This document shows positions 7,935-16,850 of a stretch of DNA of 64,000 bases, piece by piece. Below the pieces are notes generated by a model. The model had not been told where the DNA came from, searched no databases, and saw only the letters and a program-made list of their open reading frames with translations. Positions within the stretch are counted from its first letter, which is position 1, and each line of letters opens with the position of its first letter. Source of the stretch: Bacteroides fragilis (GTDB taxonomy: Bacteria; Bacteroidota; Bacteroidia; Bacteroidales; Bacteroidaceae). The position numbers and the translations under genes were made by a program. The DNA lies in assembly GCF_019583405.1 (NCBI RefSeq), contig NZ_SZUU01000009.1, positions 124,001-188,000 on the forward strand, given 5' to 3'.

Positions 7935-9491
7935 ATGACATTTGAAATTGCGTTTGTGTTATTATCCTTATTGGGGATGGTTATTGCTTTGATTCTGGAC
8001 AAGATGCGTCCCGGCATGATACTTTTTTCAGTAGTGGTGCTGTTTCTCTGTGTGGGGATTCTGACTCCGAAGGAGATGCTCGAGGGATTCAGTAATAAGG
8101 GGATGATAACCGTAGCCCTGCTTTTTTTGGTAAGCGAGGGTATTCGTCAGTCGGGAGCATTGGGGCAGGTCATTAAAAAGTTGCTTCCTCAGAAGCGAAC
8201 GACGGTATTCAGGGCACAATTGCGTTTATTACCTTCCGTTGCCTTTATTTCGGCTTTTTTGAATAATACCCCGGTTGTCGTTATTTTTGCTCCAATCATT
8301 AAACGATGGGCTCGTACGGTCCACTTACCTGCTACCAAATTCTTAATTCCTCTTTCGTATGTGACTATATTGGGAGGTATTTGTACTTTGATCGGTACGT
8401 CTACCAACTTGGTTGTGCACGGAATGATACTGGAATCCGGACATGAAGGATTTACGATGTTCGAATTGGGTAAAGTGGGGATCTTTATTGCAATTGCCGG
8501 CATCATTTATCTGTTTGCTTTTTCTAAAAAGTTGCTTCCTGATGCACGTCCCGATACGGCCGTACCTGATGAAGAGATAGAAGAAGGGGATAAACTCCAC
8601 CGAGTAGAAGCGGTGCTTGGAGCCCGTTTTCCGGGTATTAATAAAACGTTGGGTGAGTTTAATTTCAAGCGTCATTATGGTGCTGAGGTCAAAGAAATTA
8701 AGAAACGCAACGGACAGCGGTTCGTCAATAACCTGGAAGAGGTTGTTTTGCGTGAAGGTGATACATTGGTAGTAATGGCAGATGATACATTTATTCCTAC
8801 TTGGGGAGAATCTTCCGTGTTTGTGCTATTGGCCAACGGCAATGATAACGAACCTGTACCGGGAAAAGGGAAACGCTGGTTTGCATTGATTCTGTTGATT
8901 CTGATGATAGCAGGTGCTACTGTCGGAGAACTTCCAATAGTGAAGGAAATGTTTCCGGACATGAAACTGGATATGTTTTTCTTTGTTTCCGTTACTACTA
9001 TTATCATGGCCTGGACTAAAATCTTCCCGGCACGTAAGTACACTAAATATATTTCGTGGGATATTTTGATTACGATCGCTTGTGCTTTTGCCATCAGTAA
9101 AGCAATGGTGAACTCGGGAGTGGCTGATAAGGTGGCAGAGTTTATAATTGGCATGAGCGATGATTACGGTCCCCATGTATTGCTGGCAGTTTTATTTATT
9201 ATTACCAATCTGTTTACGGAACTGATTACAAACAATGCGGCTGCTGCATTGGCTTTTCCGTTGGCTTTGTCGCTTTCAACCCAGTTGGGAGTCGATCCGA
9301 TGCCGTTTTTTGTGGTCATTTGTATGGCTGCATCGGCCAGTTTCTCTACACCGATTGGTTATCAGACTAACCTGATCGTACAAGGTATCGGTAACTATAA
9401 GTTTATGGATTTTGTCCGTATCGGATTACCTTTAAATCTTATAACATTCCTGATTTCTATTTTCCTGATTCCTTTAATCTGGCCGTTTTAA
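7935..9491 (+). CDS. SLC13/DASS-family permease, probable sulfate importer
   Basis: The 518-residue inner-membrane protein has about eleven hydrophobic segments in two halves. These are separated by a soluble insert (about residues 200-300) with an RCK_C/TrkA-C-like domain (KEIKKRNGQRF, VVLREGDTLVVMAD). Family signatures include FLNNTPVVVIFAPII and GTSTNLVVHGM in the first half and TNNAAAALAFPLALS and TPIGYQTNLIV in the second. Members move sulfate, dicarboxylates or phosphate with sodium. Sulfate is inferred from the position between cysQ and cysC. The ATG at 7935 is preferred to the TTG at 7923. Many relatives carry two RCK_C domains; only one is evident here. Confidence 0.88.
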   Translation: MTFEIAFVLLSLLGMVIALILDKMRPGMILFSVVVLFLCVGILTPKEMLEGFSNKGMITVALLFLVSEGIRQSGALGQVIKKLLPQKRTTVFRAQLRLLPSVAFISAFLNNTPVVVIFAPIIKRWARTVHLPATKFLIPLSYVTILGGICTLIGTSTNLVVHGMILESGHEGFTMFELGKVGIFIAIAGIIYLFAFSKKLLPDARPDTAVPDEEIEEGDKLHRVEAVLGARFPGINKTLGEFNFKRHYGAEVKEIKKRNGQRFVNNLEEVVLREGDTLVVMADDTFIPTWGESSVFVLLANGNDNEPVPGKGKRWFALILLILMIAGATVGELPIVKEMFPDMKLDMFFFVSVTTIIMAWTKIFPARKYTKYISWDILITIACAFAISKAMVNSGVADKVAEFIIGMSDDYGPHVLLAVLFIITNLFTELITNNAAAALAFPLALSLSTQLGVDPMPFFVVICMAASASFSTPIGYQTNLIVQGIGNYKFMDFVRIGLPLNLITFLISIFLIPLIWPF

Positions 9492-9519
9492 TGACTGAAA
9501 CAACATCTAACATATTATA

Positions 9520-10128
9520 ATGGAAGAAAATAATAACATATATCCAATATTCGACCGGATGCTGACCCGGCAGGATAAAGAAGGACTCCTGAGGCAGCAT
9601 GGCGTGATGATTTGGTTTACCGGTCTGAGCGGATCGGGCAAAAGTACGATTGCAATTGCTTTGGAACGCGAATTGCATAAACGTGGATTGTTGTGCCGTA
9701 TCCTGGATGGAGATAACATCCGTACAGGTATCAACAATAATCTGGGTTTTTCCGAAACTGACCGGGTAGAAAACATACGCCGTATCGCCGAGGTTTCGAA
9801 ACTTTTTATTGATACAGGCATTATTACAATTGCTGCTTTCATCAGCCCCAACAACGATATCCGTGAGATGGCTGCCTGCATTGTCGGACCGGATGACTTT
9901 CTGGAAATATTTGTCAGCACTCCGCTCGCCGAATGTGAAAAGCGGGACGTAAAGGGATTGTATGCCAAAGCGCGTCGGGGAGAAATAAAAAACTTTACCG
10001 GGATATCTGCCCCTTTCGAAGCTCCCGAACATCCGGCTTTGTCACTTGACACTTCCGTACTGTCACTTGAGGAATCTGTCAATCGATTGCTGGAAATTGT
10101 GTTGCCTCGGGTAAGCAGACATGAATAA
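9520..10128 (+). CDS. cysC: Adenylyl-sulfate kinase CysC
   Basis: This 202-residue cytoplasmic kinase phosphorylates APS at the 3' position to make PAPS. The P-loop GLSGSGKS lies at 35-42. The family signature LDGDNIRTGINNNLGFSETDRVENIRR and the lid segment FAICSTPLAECEKRD-like (here IFVSTPLAECEKRD) followed by GLYAKAR are present. Length matches the family (about 200). It starts 28 bases after the permease and precedes cysD by 27 bases. With CysDN downstream it completes conversion of sulfate to the activated donor. No internal sign of fusion or truncation is seen. Confidence 0.96.
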   Translation: MEENNNIYPIFDRMLTRQDKEGLLRQHGVMIWFTGLSGSGKSTIAIALERELHKRGLLCRILDGDNIRTGINNNLGFSETDRVENIRRIAEVSKLFIDTGIITIAAFISPNNDIREMAACIVGPDDFLEIFVSTPLAECEKRDVKGLYAKARRGEIKNFTGISAPFEAPEHPALSLDTSVLSLEESVNRLLEIVLPRVSRHE

Positions 10129-10155
10129 AATATAGATGAAGAAATAATCATAACA

Positions 10156-11067
10156 ATGAAAGAAGAATATAAGTTAAGCCACTTGAAAGAACTCGAAGCC
10201 GAGTCCATCCATATCATCCGCGAAGTGGCGGCGGAGTTTGAGAATCCGGTCATGCTGTATAGCATCGGGAAGGATTCTTCGGTTATGGTACGCCTTGCCG
10301 AAAAAGCTTTCTATCCGGGCAAGGTGCCGTTTCCTTTAATGCACATCGATTCTAAATGGAAATTTAAGGAAATGATTCAGTTCCGTGATGAATATGCTAA
10401 AAAGTATGGTTGGAATCTGATTGTGGAAAGTAATATGGAAGCTTTTCATGCGGGAGTAGGACCGTTTACACATGGAAGTAAGGTACATACCGACCTGATG
10501 AAAACACAAGCTTTGTTGCGTGCATTCGATAAATATAAATTTGATGCCGCATTTGGCGGTGCCCGTCGTGATGAAGAAAAATCACGTGCCAAAGAGCGCA
10601 TATTCTCTTTTCGTGATAAGTTTCATCAATGGGATCCCAAAAACCAGCGTCCCGAATTGTGGGATATCTACAATGCCCGTGTACATAAGGGTGAAAGTAT
10701 ACGCGTGTTCCCGTTGAGTAACTGGACTGAGCTGGATATCTGGCAATACATTCGCTTGGAGAATATTCCGATTGTACCATTGTATTATGCCAAGGAGCGT
10801 CCTGTGGTGCAGATGGACGGAAATCTGATTATGGCTGATGATGAGCGTCTACCAGAGAAATATCGTGATCAGATCGAGATGAAAATGGTACGTTTCCGTA
10901 CGTTGGGGTGCTGGCCGTTGACAGGTGCTGTCGAGAGCGAAGCCGACACCATTGAGAAGATTGTGGAAGAGATGATGACTACTACCAAGAGCGAACGTAC
11001 GACCCGCGTTATCGACTTCGACCAGGAAGGTAGCATGGAACAGAAGAAACGCGAAGGATATTTTTAA
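10156..11067 (+). CDS. cysD: Sulfate adenylyltransferase subunit 2 CysD
   Basis: The 303-residue catalytic subunit adenylates sulfate with ATP to give APS, working as a heterodimer with the GTPase CysN. The PP-ATPase loop SIGKDSS is at 36-42. Other conserved blocks are FGGARRDEEKSRAKER, FPLSNWTELDIWQYI, YYAKERPVV and the C-terminal RFRTLGCWPLTGAVES. Length is the same as E. coli CysD (302). The gene is 11 bases from cysN, indicating co-translation. No reductase gene (cysH, cysI, cysJ) follows in the window. Confidence 0.97.
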   Translation: MKEEYKLSHLKELEAESIHIIREVAAEFENPVMLYSIGKDSSVMVRLAEKAFYPGKVPFPLMHIDSKWKFKEMIQFRDEYAKKYGWNLIVESNMEAFHAGVGPFTHGSKVHTDLMKTQALLRAFDKYKFDAAFGGARRDEEKSRAKERIFSFRDKFHQWDPKNQRPELWDIYNARVHKGESIRVFPLSNWTELDIWQYIRLENIPIVPLYYAKERPVVQMDGNLIMADDERLPEKYRDQIEMKMVRFRTLGCWPLTGAVESEADTIEKIVEEMMTTTKSERTTRVIDFDQEGSMEQKKREGYF

Positions 11068-11078
11068 ATATTACAACT

Positions 11079-12509
11079 ATGGCAGATAAATTAGATATAA
11101 AAGCATTTCTGGATAAAGACGAACAGAAAGATTTGCTGCGTCTGTTGACGGCAGGTTCGGTAGACGACGGAAAGTCTACATTGATCGGGCGTTTGCTGTT
11201 CGATAGCAAGAAATTGTATGAAGATCAGCTCGATGCGCTGGAACGCGATAGTAAACGGTTGGGTAATGCAGGAGAGCACATTGATTACGCTCTGTTGCTG
11301 GATGGTTTGAAAGCAGAGCGTGAACAGGGCATTACGATTGATGTAGCTTATCGCTACTTTTCTACCAATAACCGTAAATTTATCATTGCTGATACTCCGG
11401 GGCACGAACAGTATACCCGTAATATGATAACTGGTGGTTCTACGGCCAATCTGGCTATTATTCTGGTAGATGCCCGCATGGGAGTGATCACTCAGACAAG
11501 ACGTCATACATTTCTGGTATCTCTGTTGGGAATCAAGCATGTAGTGTTGGCTGTCAACAAGATGGACCTGGTAGATTTTTCGGAAGAGCGCTTTAATGAG
11601 ATTGTAGCAGAGTATAAGAAATTTGTAGCTCCCTTGGGGATTCCCGACGTGACTTGTATCCCACTGTCCGCACTCGATGGGGACAATGTGGTGGATAAGT
11701 CGGAAAGAACTCCGTGGTATGAAGGACTTTCATTGCTCGATTTTCTGGAAACAGTCCATATCGACAGCGATAATAACTTTAGTGATTTCCGCTTTCCGAT
11801 ACAGTATGTACTTCGTCCGAACCTTGACTTCAGGGGATTCTGTGGTAAGGTGGCATCTGGCATCATACGCAAGGGAGACAAAGTAATGGCTTTGCCTTCT
11901 GGTAAGGTATCTCATGTGAAGAGTATCGTTACTTTTGATGGTGAACAGGAGTATGCTTTTCCTCCACAGTCGGTTACACTGACACTTGAAGATGAAATAG
12001 ATGTATCGAGAGGAGAAATGTTGGTTCATCCGGACAACCTGCCTATTGTAGACCGTAATTTTGAAGCGATGTTGGTGTGGATGGATGAAGAACCGATGGA
12101 TGTCAATAAATCGTTCTTTATCAAACAGACAACGAACGTTAGCCGTACCCGTATTGATAGCATTAAGTATAAAGTGGATGTCAATACGATGGAACATTCA
12201 TCTGTTCCTTTCCTTTCTTTGAACGAAATAGCACGTGTGGTGTTTACTACTGCCAAAGAGTTGTTCTTTGATCCGTATCAGAAGAATAAATCGTGTGGCT
12301 CGTTCATCCTGATTGATCCGATTACCAATAATACCAGTGCTGTGGGGATGATTATTGATCGGGTTGAAAGGAAAGACATGAATGCTTCTGACGATCTTCC
12401 GGTTCTGAACCTGCCAAAACTGGGCATAACGACTGAGCATTATGAAGCGATTGAAAAGGCTGTGAAATCGCTGAGTGAACAAGGGTTCGAAGTCAGAATA
12501 GAAAAGTAA
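11079..12509 (+). CDS. cysN: Sulfate adenylyltransferase subunit 1 (GTPase) CysN
   Basis: The 476-residue EF-Tu-like GTPase couples GTP hydrolysis to APS formation by CysD. G-motifs are GSVDDGKST (26-34), the switch-I region EREQGITIDVAYRYF, DTPGHEQYTRNM and NKMDLVDF. Two beta-barrel domains follow. Length equals E. coli CysN (475). There is no fused CysC domain, in keeping with the separate cysC upstream. A 66-base gap with an imperfect hairpin separates it from the sulfotransferase gene. Confidence 0.97.
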   Translation: MADKLDIKAFLDKDEQKDLLRLLTAGSVDDGKSTLIGRLLFDSKKLYEDQLDALERDSKRLGNAGEHIDYALLLDGLKAEREQGITIDVAYRYFSTNNRKFIIADTPGHEQYTRNMITGGSTANLAIILVDARMGVITQTRRHTFLVSLLGIKHVVLAVNKMDLVDFSEERFNEIVAEYKKFVAPLGIPDVTCIPLSALDGDNVVDKSERTPWYEGLSLLDFLETVHIDSDNNFSDFRFPIQYVLRPNLDFRGFCGKVASGIIRKGDKVMALPSGKVSHVKSIVTFDGEQEYAFPPQSVTLTLEDEIDVSRGEMLVHPDNLPIVDRNFEAMLVWMDEEPMDVNKSFFIKQTTNVSRTRIDSIKYKVDVNTMEHSSVPFLSLNEIARVVFTTAKELFFDPYQKNKSCGSFILIDPITNNTSAVGMIIDRVERKDMNASDDLPVLNLPKLGITTEHYEAIEKAVKSLSEQGFEVRIEK

Positions 12510-12575
12510 ATAATGATTCGATGTGCCGACAGGCTGGTTACGGTCTGTTGACACATTAACAACTAACACATTATT

Positions 12576-13682
12576 ATGGGATTACTTGAATTTAATAAAC
12601 TTCCGATAAATACTCTGGTAGGTGCAGACTGGCAAACATTTAATGCTATTACGGGAGGAAGGGAGGTCGACGCGCCCTATAAAGGTAAATATCGTCTGAC
12701 AAAGGCTGTTTGCCGTTTACTGTCTACATTGGCTCCTCTTCAGGATAAACGTTATGAGAAGATACTGGCAGATAAACCATTAGAGCATGATCCGGTTTTT
12801 ATTCTTGGTCACTGGCGTAGTGGAACTACTTTTGTACACAATGTTTTTTCATGTGATACACATTTCGGCTATAACACGACTTATCAAACCGTATTTCCAC
12901 ATTTAATGATGTGGGGCCAGCCGTTCTTCAAGAAAAATATGAGTTGGCTCATGCCGGATAAGCGTCCGACGGATAATATGGAACTGGCCGTCGATTTACC
13001 GCAGGAAGAAGAGTTCGCACTTGCCAATATGATGCCTTATACCTACTATAATTTCTGGTTCCTACCCAAATACCAGCAAGAATATGCTGATAAATATTTG
13101 CTTTTTGATGATATCAGCGAAGCTGAACTGAAGGTTTTTGAGGAGACATTTACCAAGTTGATCAAGATTTCTTTATGGAATACGCAAGGTACCCAGTTTC
13201 TCAGTAAGAATCCCCCTCATACAGGACGGGTGAAGGAGCTGGTAAAAATGTTCCCCAATGCGAAGTTTGTTTATCTGATGCGCAATCCGTATACAGTCTT
13301 TGAATCTACACGGAGTTTCTTTACCAATACGATTCAGCCATTGAAATTACAGGATATTACTCCAGCCGAGTTGGAGGACAATATTCTTTCCATTTATGCT
13401 AAATTGTACCATAAATATGAAGCTGATAAGCAGTTCATTCCCAAGGGAAACCTGATGGAAGTGAAATTTGAGGATTTTGAGGCAGACGCTATGGGAATGA
13501 CTGAGAATATTTACCATGCTTTGGATATTCCCGGATTCTCCGAAGCACGTGGTGCAATAGAAAAGTATGTGGGAGGTAAAAAAGGATATAAGAAAAACAA
13601 ATATAAGTATGATGACCGTACTGTTCAGCTGGTGCAGGATCATTGGGATTTTGCACTGAAGCAATGGGATTATAGTTTATAA
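12576..13682 (+). CDS. PAPS-dependent sulfotransferase family protein
   Basis: The 368-residue protein has the 5'-phosphosulfate-binding loop GHWRSGTTFVHN (RSGTT at 81-85) and the 3'-phosphate-binding region KFVYLMRNPYTVFESTRSFF, typical of Sulfotransfer_3 enzymes that move sulfate from PAPS to a hydroxyl group. No signal peptide is present, so it is cytoplasmic. It follows cysCDN, which supplies PAPS, and shares the operon with cysQ, which removes PAP. Published work on B. thetaiotaomicron ties a sulfotransferase in an operon of this composition to sulfonation of cholesterol and other steroids. I infer this is the same or an orthologous gene; the substrate is not readable from sequence. Confidence 0.92.
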   Translation: MGLLEFNKLPINTLVGADWQTFNAITGGREVDAPYKGKYRLTKAVCRLLSTLAPLQDKRYEKILADKPLEHDPVFILGHWRSGTTFVHNVFSCDTHFGYNTTYQTVFPHLMMWGQPFFKKNMSWLMPDKRPTDNMELAVDLPQEEEFALANMMPYTYYNFWFLPKYQQEYADKYLLFDDISEAELKVFEETFTKLIKISLWNTQGTQFLSKNPPHTGRVKELVKMFPNAKFVYLMRNPYTVFESTRSFFTNTIQPLKLQDITPAELEDNILSIYAKLYHKYEADKQFIPKGNLMEVKFEDFEADAMGMTENIYHALDIPGFSEARGAIEKYVGGKKGYKKNKYKYDDRTVQLVQDHWDFALKQWDYSL

Positions 13683-13697
13683 AAGAAAGGAGGAAAA

Positions 13698-14660
13698 ATG
13701 ATTCAGAAGACATATCGCTTATGGGTGGCAGGTCTGGTAACTTTGTGTTCTGCTTCTGCTGTGGCGCAGCAGAAGGTGGAGATATTTCCTTTTGGGAATA
13801 TGGATCAGTGGGTGACACGTGAGATAAAAGAATCGGGTATTATTGGCGGAAATACCAAGAAAGTATATGCCATTGGACCTACCGAAACCATCGTAGGTGC
13901 GAAACCTTATACGAATAAAGGAGGGTCTCCATGGGCTACTTCTAACGTTATGGCACGTGTGTCAGGGATTACGAAGACCAATACTTCGGTGTTTCCTGAA
14001 GCAAGAGGAGATGGTTTTTGTGCACGTCTGGATACCCGTATGGAGAGTGTGAAAGTGCTCGGAATTGTAGATATTACAGTTCTGGCGGCAGGATCTATGT
14101 TTCTCGGGACAGTACATGAACCGATTAAAAGCACTAAGAATCCCAATAAAATGTTACAGATGGGAGTGCCGTTTACCGAACGTCCGTCAGCTATCCAGTT
14201 TGACTATAAAGTGAAAATGTCCGATCGTGAAAACCGCATACGGGCGACGGGATTCAGTAAGATAACAGACGTACCGGGCAAGGATTTCCCTGCTGTTATT
14301 TTGTTGTTGCAGAAACGTTGGGAAGATGCCAAAGGGAATGTATATGCCAAACGTATCGGGACAATGGTGAACTATTATTATCATTCGACTGATTGGAAAA
14401 ATGGTGCTACCTATAATATTATGTATGGTGATATCACCAATAATCCGGCGTATAAGGCTCATATGATGCGTCTTCAGGCTTCTGAGTATTTTACGGTGAA
14501 CAGTAAGGGGGAGAGTGTTCCAATCCATGAAGTGGCATGGGGAGAAGCTGACGATGTACCGACACATATGGTACTTCAGTTTACGTCCAGTCATGGTGGT
14601 GCATATATCGGATCGCCCGGAAACTCGCTCTATATTGACAATGTGAAGTTAGTATATTAG
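13698..14660 (+). CDS. Secreted PCMD-domain protein of the sulfonation operon
   Basis: The 320-residue protein has a signal peptide cut near residue 23 (SAVAQQ) and a body resembling the PCMD (putative carbohydrate metabolism) fold common in Bacteroides: GDGFCARLDTR, AIQFDYKV, and a C-terminal GSPGNSLYIDNVKLVY. No lipobox is visible, so it is probably periplasmic. A strong ribosome-binding site (AGGAGG) precedes the ATG and the gene starts 15 bases after the sulfotransferase. Its link to sulfonation is by operon position only. It could bind or export the sulfonated product, but nothing in the sequence shows this. Confidence 0.78.
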   Translation: MIQKTYRLWVAGLVTLCSASAVAQQKVEIFPFGNMDQWVTREIKESGIIGGNTKKVYAIGPTETIVGAKPYTNKGGSPWATSNVMARVSGITKTNTSVFPEARGDGFCARLDTRMESVKVLGIVDITVLAAGSMFLGTVHEPIKSTKNPNKMLQMGVPFTERPSAIQFDYKVKMSDRENRIRATGFSKITDVPGKDFPAVILLLQKRWEDAKGNVYAKRIGTMVNYYYHSTDWKNGATYNIMYGDITNNPAYKAHMMRLQASEYFTVNSKGESVPIHEVAWGEADDVPTHMVLQFTSSHGGAYIGSPGNSLYIDNVKLVY

Positions 14661-14688
14661 GACTCTGTCAGACGAAAAGGATAAGCGA

Positions 14689-14723
14689 AGATGTGTTCAT
14701 GAATAATGGACACATCTTTTTTT
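14689..14723 (+). terminator. Terminator of the sulfonation operon
   Basis: A 12-bp stem (14689-14700 with 14706-14717, one wobble) is followed by a seven-T run, 28 bases past the PCMD gene. Confidence 0.88.
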
Positions 14724-14782
14724 GTTAGTTTACATTGGAAGAAAATATTCCGGAGCGGGGAGTCATGACTTGACAAGGCAAG

Positions 14783-14813
14783 AAAAAAGGTACGTCTCAG
14801 CGACGTACCTTTT
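14783..14813 (-). terminator. Terminator of the left OmpA operon
   Basis: A long stem (14783-14796 with 14802-14813) around a 5-base loop ends, on the reverse strand, in a T-run. It lies about 50 bases past the ompA stop. T residues on the other side make it potentially bidirectional. Confidence 0.82.
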
Positions 14814-14863
14814 CAAAGTATAGAGCAATTTGTTTCCCGCTCTATTAGGAAATCGAAACCCTA

Positions 14864-15985
14864 TTATTCTAAAATTACAACACGGTTCAGGAAGTTCTTG
14901 CCAAACATGTTGGCAGTTCCGCCGAAACCGATGAGTTCCAGTTGATCTTTGCTTACGCCTTCTTTGATAAGAGCGTCATATACAGCTTGGGCACGTGCTT
15001 CAGATAGTTTCTGGTTCCACTTGGCACTACCGGTAGCTTCATCTGCATAGCCTGCCACTTTGTATTTCTTATCCGGATTAGCCTTCAGGATCTTAGCTGC
15101 CAATTGGATGTTAACCATGCCGTAGTCATCGATTTTAGATTTGCCAATCTGGAAGAAAACAGCACGAGGACCGGCTACTTCAACTTCTTTCACAACTTCT
15201 TTTGTTACAGGTTTCACGTTAGCCAGTGCGTTCTTAGCATCAGCCAAGTCAGACTGAGCTTTTGACAATTCACTTCTGTAACGATTCAACTCTTCGTTAA
15301 TAGCACTTTGGTCTACCTGGGCACCACAAGATACGAATCTCTTACCTCCGAATGTGTAAGTAACACCTGCTGTCAGAGAAACAGCGCCATCCGTATGGGC
15401 AGAGCTATAGCGTCCGAATACGGAAGGGGAAACTTCTCCTCTTGCCTCTACATTAATGTCCAGATATTTGTTGATGTTGAATTGTCCCATCAGACCAACA
15501 GAACCATTAATCAGTGCATCCAGTTTATCCTGGTTACCATAAGCCTTGGCAAACGTAAGTCCCGGACCGGCAAACACTGATACGGTGAACAAACGGTCGG
15601 GGTTGTAGCCTCCGATGGCATTTGACAAATTGAACAATCCGTCGGCACGCAAGGTGAAGTACTTTTTATTCTTCATTTTGTTATATTCTCCTTCCGGCAT
15701 GCCGTATTCGGAGTATAATGTGCTCCAGCATCCGGCTACCTGACCGCGGATACCCCAGATAGGGTTGAACAGTTTACCGACTGATGCATGGATCAGCGGA
15801 GTTATGGCATGTCCGAAGCCATAATCAAAGTTGTCAGGGTTTACACATCCCTGTGCTCCCACACCCACACTGATAAAGATATTATCTTTAGCTTTCTCGC
15901 TATAATAATGCTCTTTAGTCTGGGCTGAGGCGGAGATGGCTGCGCCTGTCAACAGTAAAGACAATATTGCTATTCTACTTTTCAT
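14864..15985 (-). CDS. OmpA-family outer-membrane protein, left operon (gene D)
   Basis: The 373-residue protein has a signal peptide (cut near SASAQ, residue 22), an N-terminal OprF/OmpA-like eight-strand barrel (about 30-215), a coiled-coil linker (INEELNRYRSELSKAQSDLADAKNAL, about 230-255) and a C-terminal OmpA domain (about 270-373; AGYADEATGSAKWNQKLSEARAQAVYDAL) that binds peptidoglycan. It is the last gene of the left-facing operon, one base from the YjbH-like gene. The right-hand counterpart at 25483-26601 is nearly identical over linker and OmpA domain and diverges in barrel loops, as expected for surface-exposed segments under selection. Confidence 0.94.
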   Translation of the reverse strand: MKSRIAILSLLLTGAAISASAQTKEHYYSEKAKDNIFISVGVGAQGCVNPDNFDYGFGHAITPLIHASVGKLFNPIWGIRGQVAGCWSTLYSEYGMPEGEYNKMKNKKYFTLRADGLFNLSNAIGGYNPDRLFTVSVFAGPGLTFAKAYGNQDKLDALINGSVGLMGQFNINKYLDINVEARGEVSPSVFGRYSSAHTDGAVSLTAGVTYTFGGKRFVSCGAQVDQSAINEELNRYRSELSKAQSDLADAKNALANVKPVTKEVVKEVEVAGPRAVFFQIGKSKIDDYGMVNIQLAAKILKANPDKKYKVAGYADEATGSAKWNQKLSEARAQAVYDALIKEGVSKDQLELIGFGGTANMFGKNFLNRVVILE

Positions 15986-15986
15986 G

Positions 15987-16802
15987 TTATTTCATTTTTT
16001 GTTTTAACTCTTTGTTTCGTTTTTGCTTTTTTATTCCATCTTTGCCGGATAAGCGGAATTGGAATGTTAATCCTCCCGTGAAGTATTTCATTCTTTGTAA
16101 CTCTACTTGTGCGTACAGATGGTTGAAAAGCAAATAGGTAGCACCTAACGCAAAATCCTTCGAATCATATTCGGCAATCAGTCTCAGTTGCGGATGGAAA
16201 GACGGATTATAAGTGATACCTGCCGCTATTCCATTCAGTTTATATTCTATCCTTTTGTTATAGAGATAGGAGAGGTGTACTCCCACATTCTCTGTTCCCA
16301 GTTGGATATGTTTGGTTACTGCAATGTAGAAACGGCTGAAATATCCGTTACCTTCGGTCGGAGCGACGACACCGTCACCGGAAGAGGTAAAAGGATCAGA
16401 AGTTCCCAGCACTACAGCGGGCATGTATTTCCAGAATTGTCCTTCTTTCAGTGCACGTAGCCTAAGAGAAAAATACCGGTCTTGATTCGTAAAACCTGAG
16501 TAACCATAAGGTTTCAATCCAAGAGCCTCCGCCTTGAACAAGGTGCAAGTATATGCCACTTCCATCCAGGGCAGAATGGTTACATTCAGATAGTAATTAT
16601 ACGTATGGTAGTACCATGTCGGAGGAGTTATCTCCTTGTTTAAAAAGTTGGCACCCAGCATTACCGTTTTGTCTTTTTGCATTTCTGCCGAAGGTGCATG
16701 CAGCAATCCTGTTGTACCATAACTCAATTGAGCCGAAAGCATAAAGGGTATAGCTATAAATAGCGACACGATATAGATCCGTTTTAAATTTATTGTATAC
16801 AT
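15987..16802 (-). CDS. YjbH-like outer-membrane barrel protein, left operon (gene C)
   Basis: The 271-residue exported protein (signal cut near MLSAQ) opens with SYGTTGLLHAPSAEMQKDKTVMLG, the hallmark of the first barrel of YjbH/GfcD-type exopolysaccharide outer-membrane proteins. Alternating hydrophobic strands follow. E. coli YjbH and GfcD are about 700 residues with two barrels; here the second barrel appears to be encoded separately by gene A. The right-hand paralog at 24663-25421 is 252 residues. This copy has an extra Lys-rich C-terminus of about 15 residues. The role in polysaccharide secretion is family knowledge and not shown for this locus. Confidence 0.78.
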   Translation of the reverse strand: MYTINLKRIYIVSLFIAIPFMLSAQLSYGTTGLLHAPSAEMQKDKTVMLGANFLNKEITPPTWYYHTYNYYLNVTILPWMEVAYTCTLFKAEALGLKPYGYSGFTNQDRYFSLRLRALKEGQFWKYMPAVVLGTSDPFTSSGDGVVAPTEGNGYFSRFYIAVTKHIQLGTENVGVHLSYLYNKRIEYKLNGIAAGITYNPSFHPQLRLIAEYDSKDFALGATYLLFNHLYAQVELQRMKYFTGGLTFQFRLSGKDGIKKQKRNKELKQKMK

Positions 16803-16850
16803 TCTCTATGCTTTCGATTCAAATTTCAATTACTACATTTATTTTTCCGG

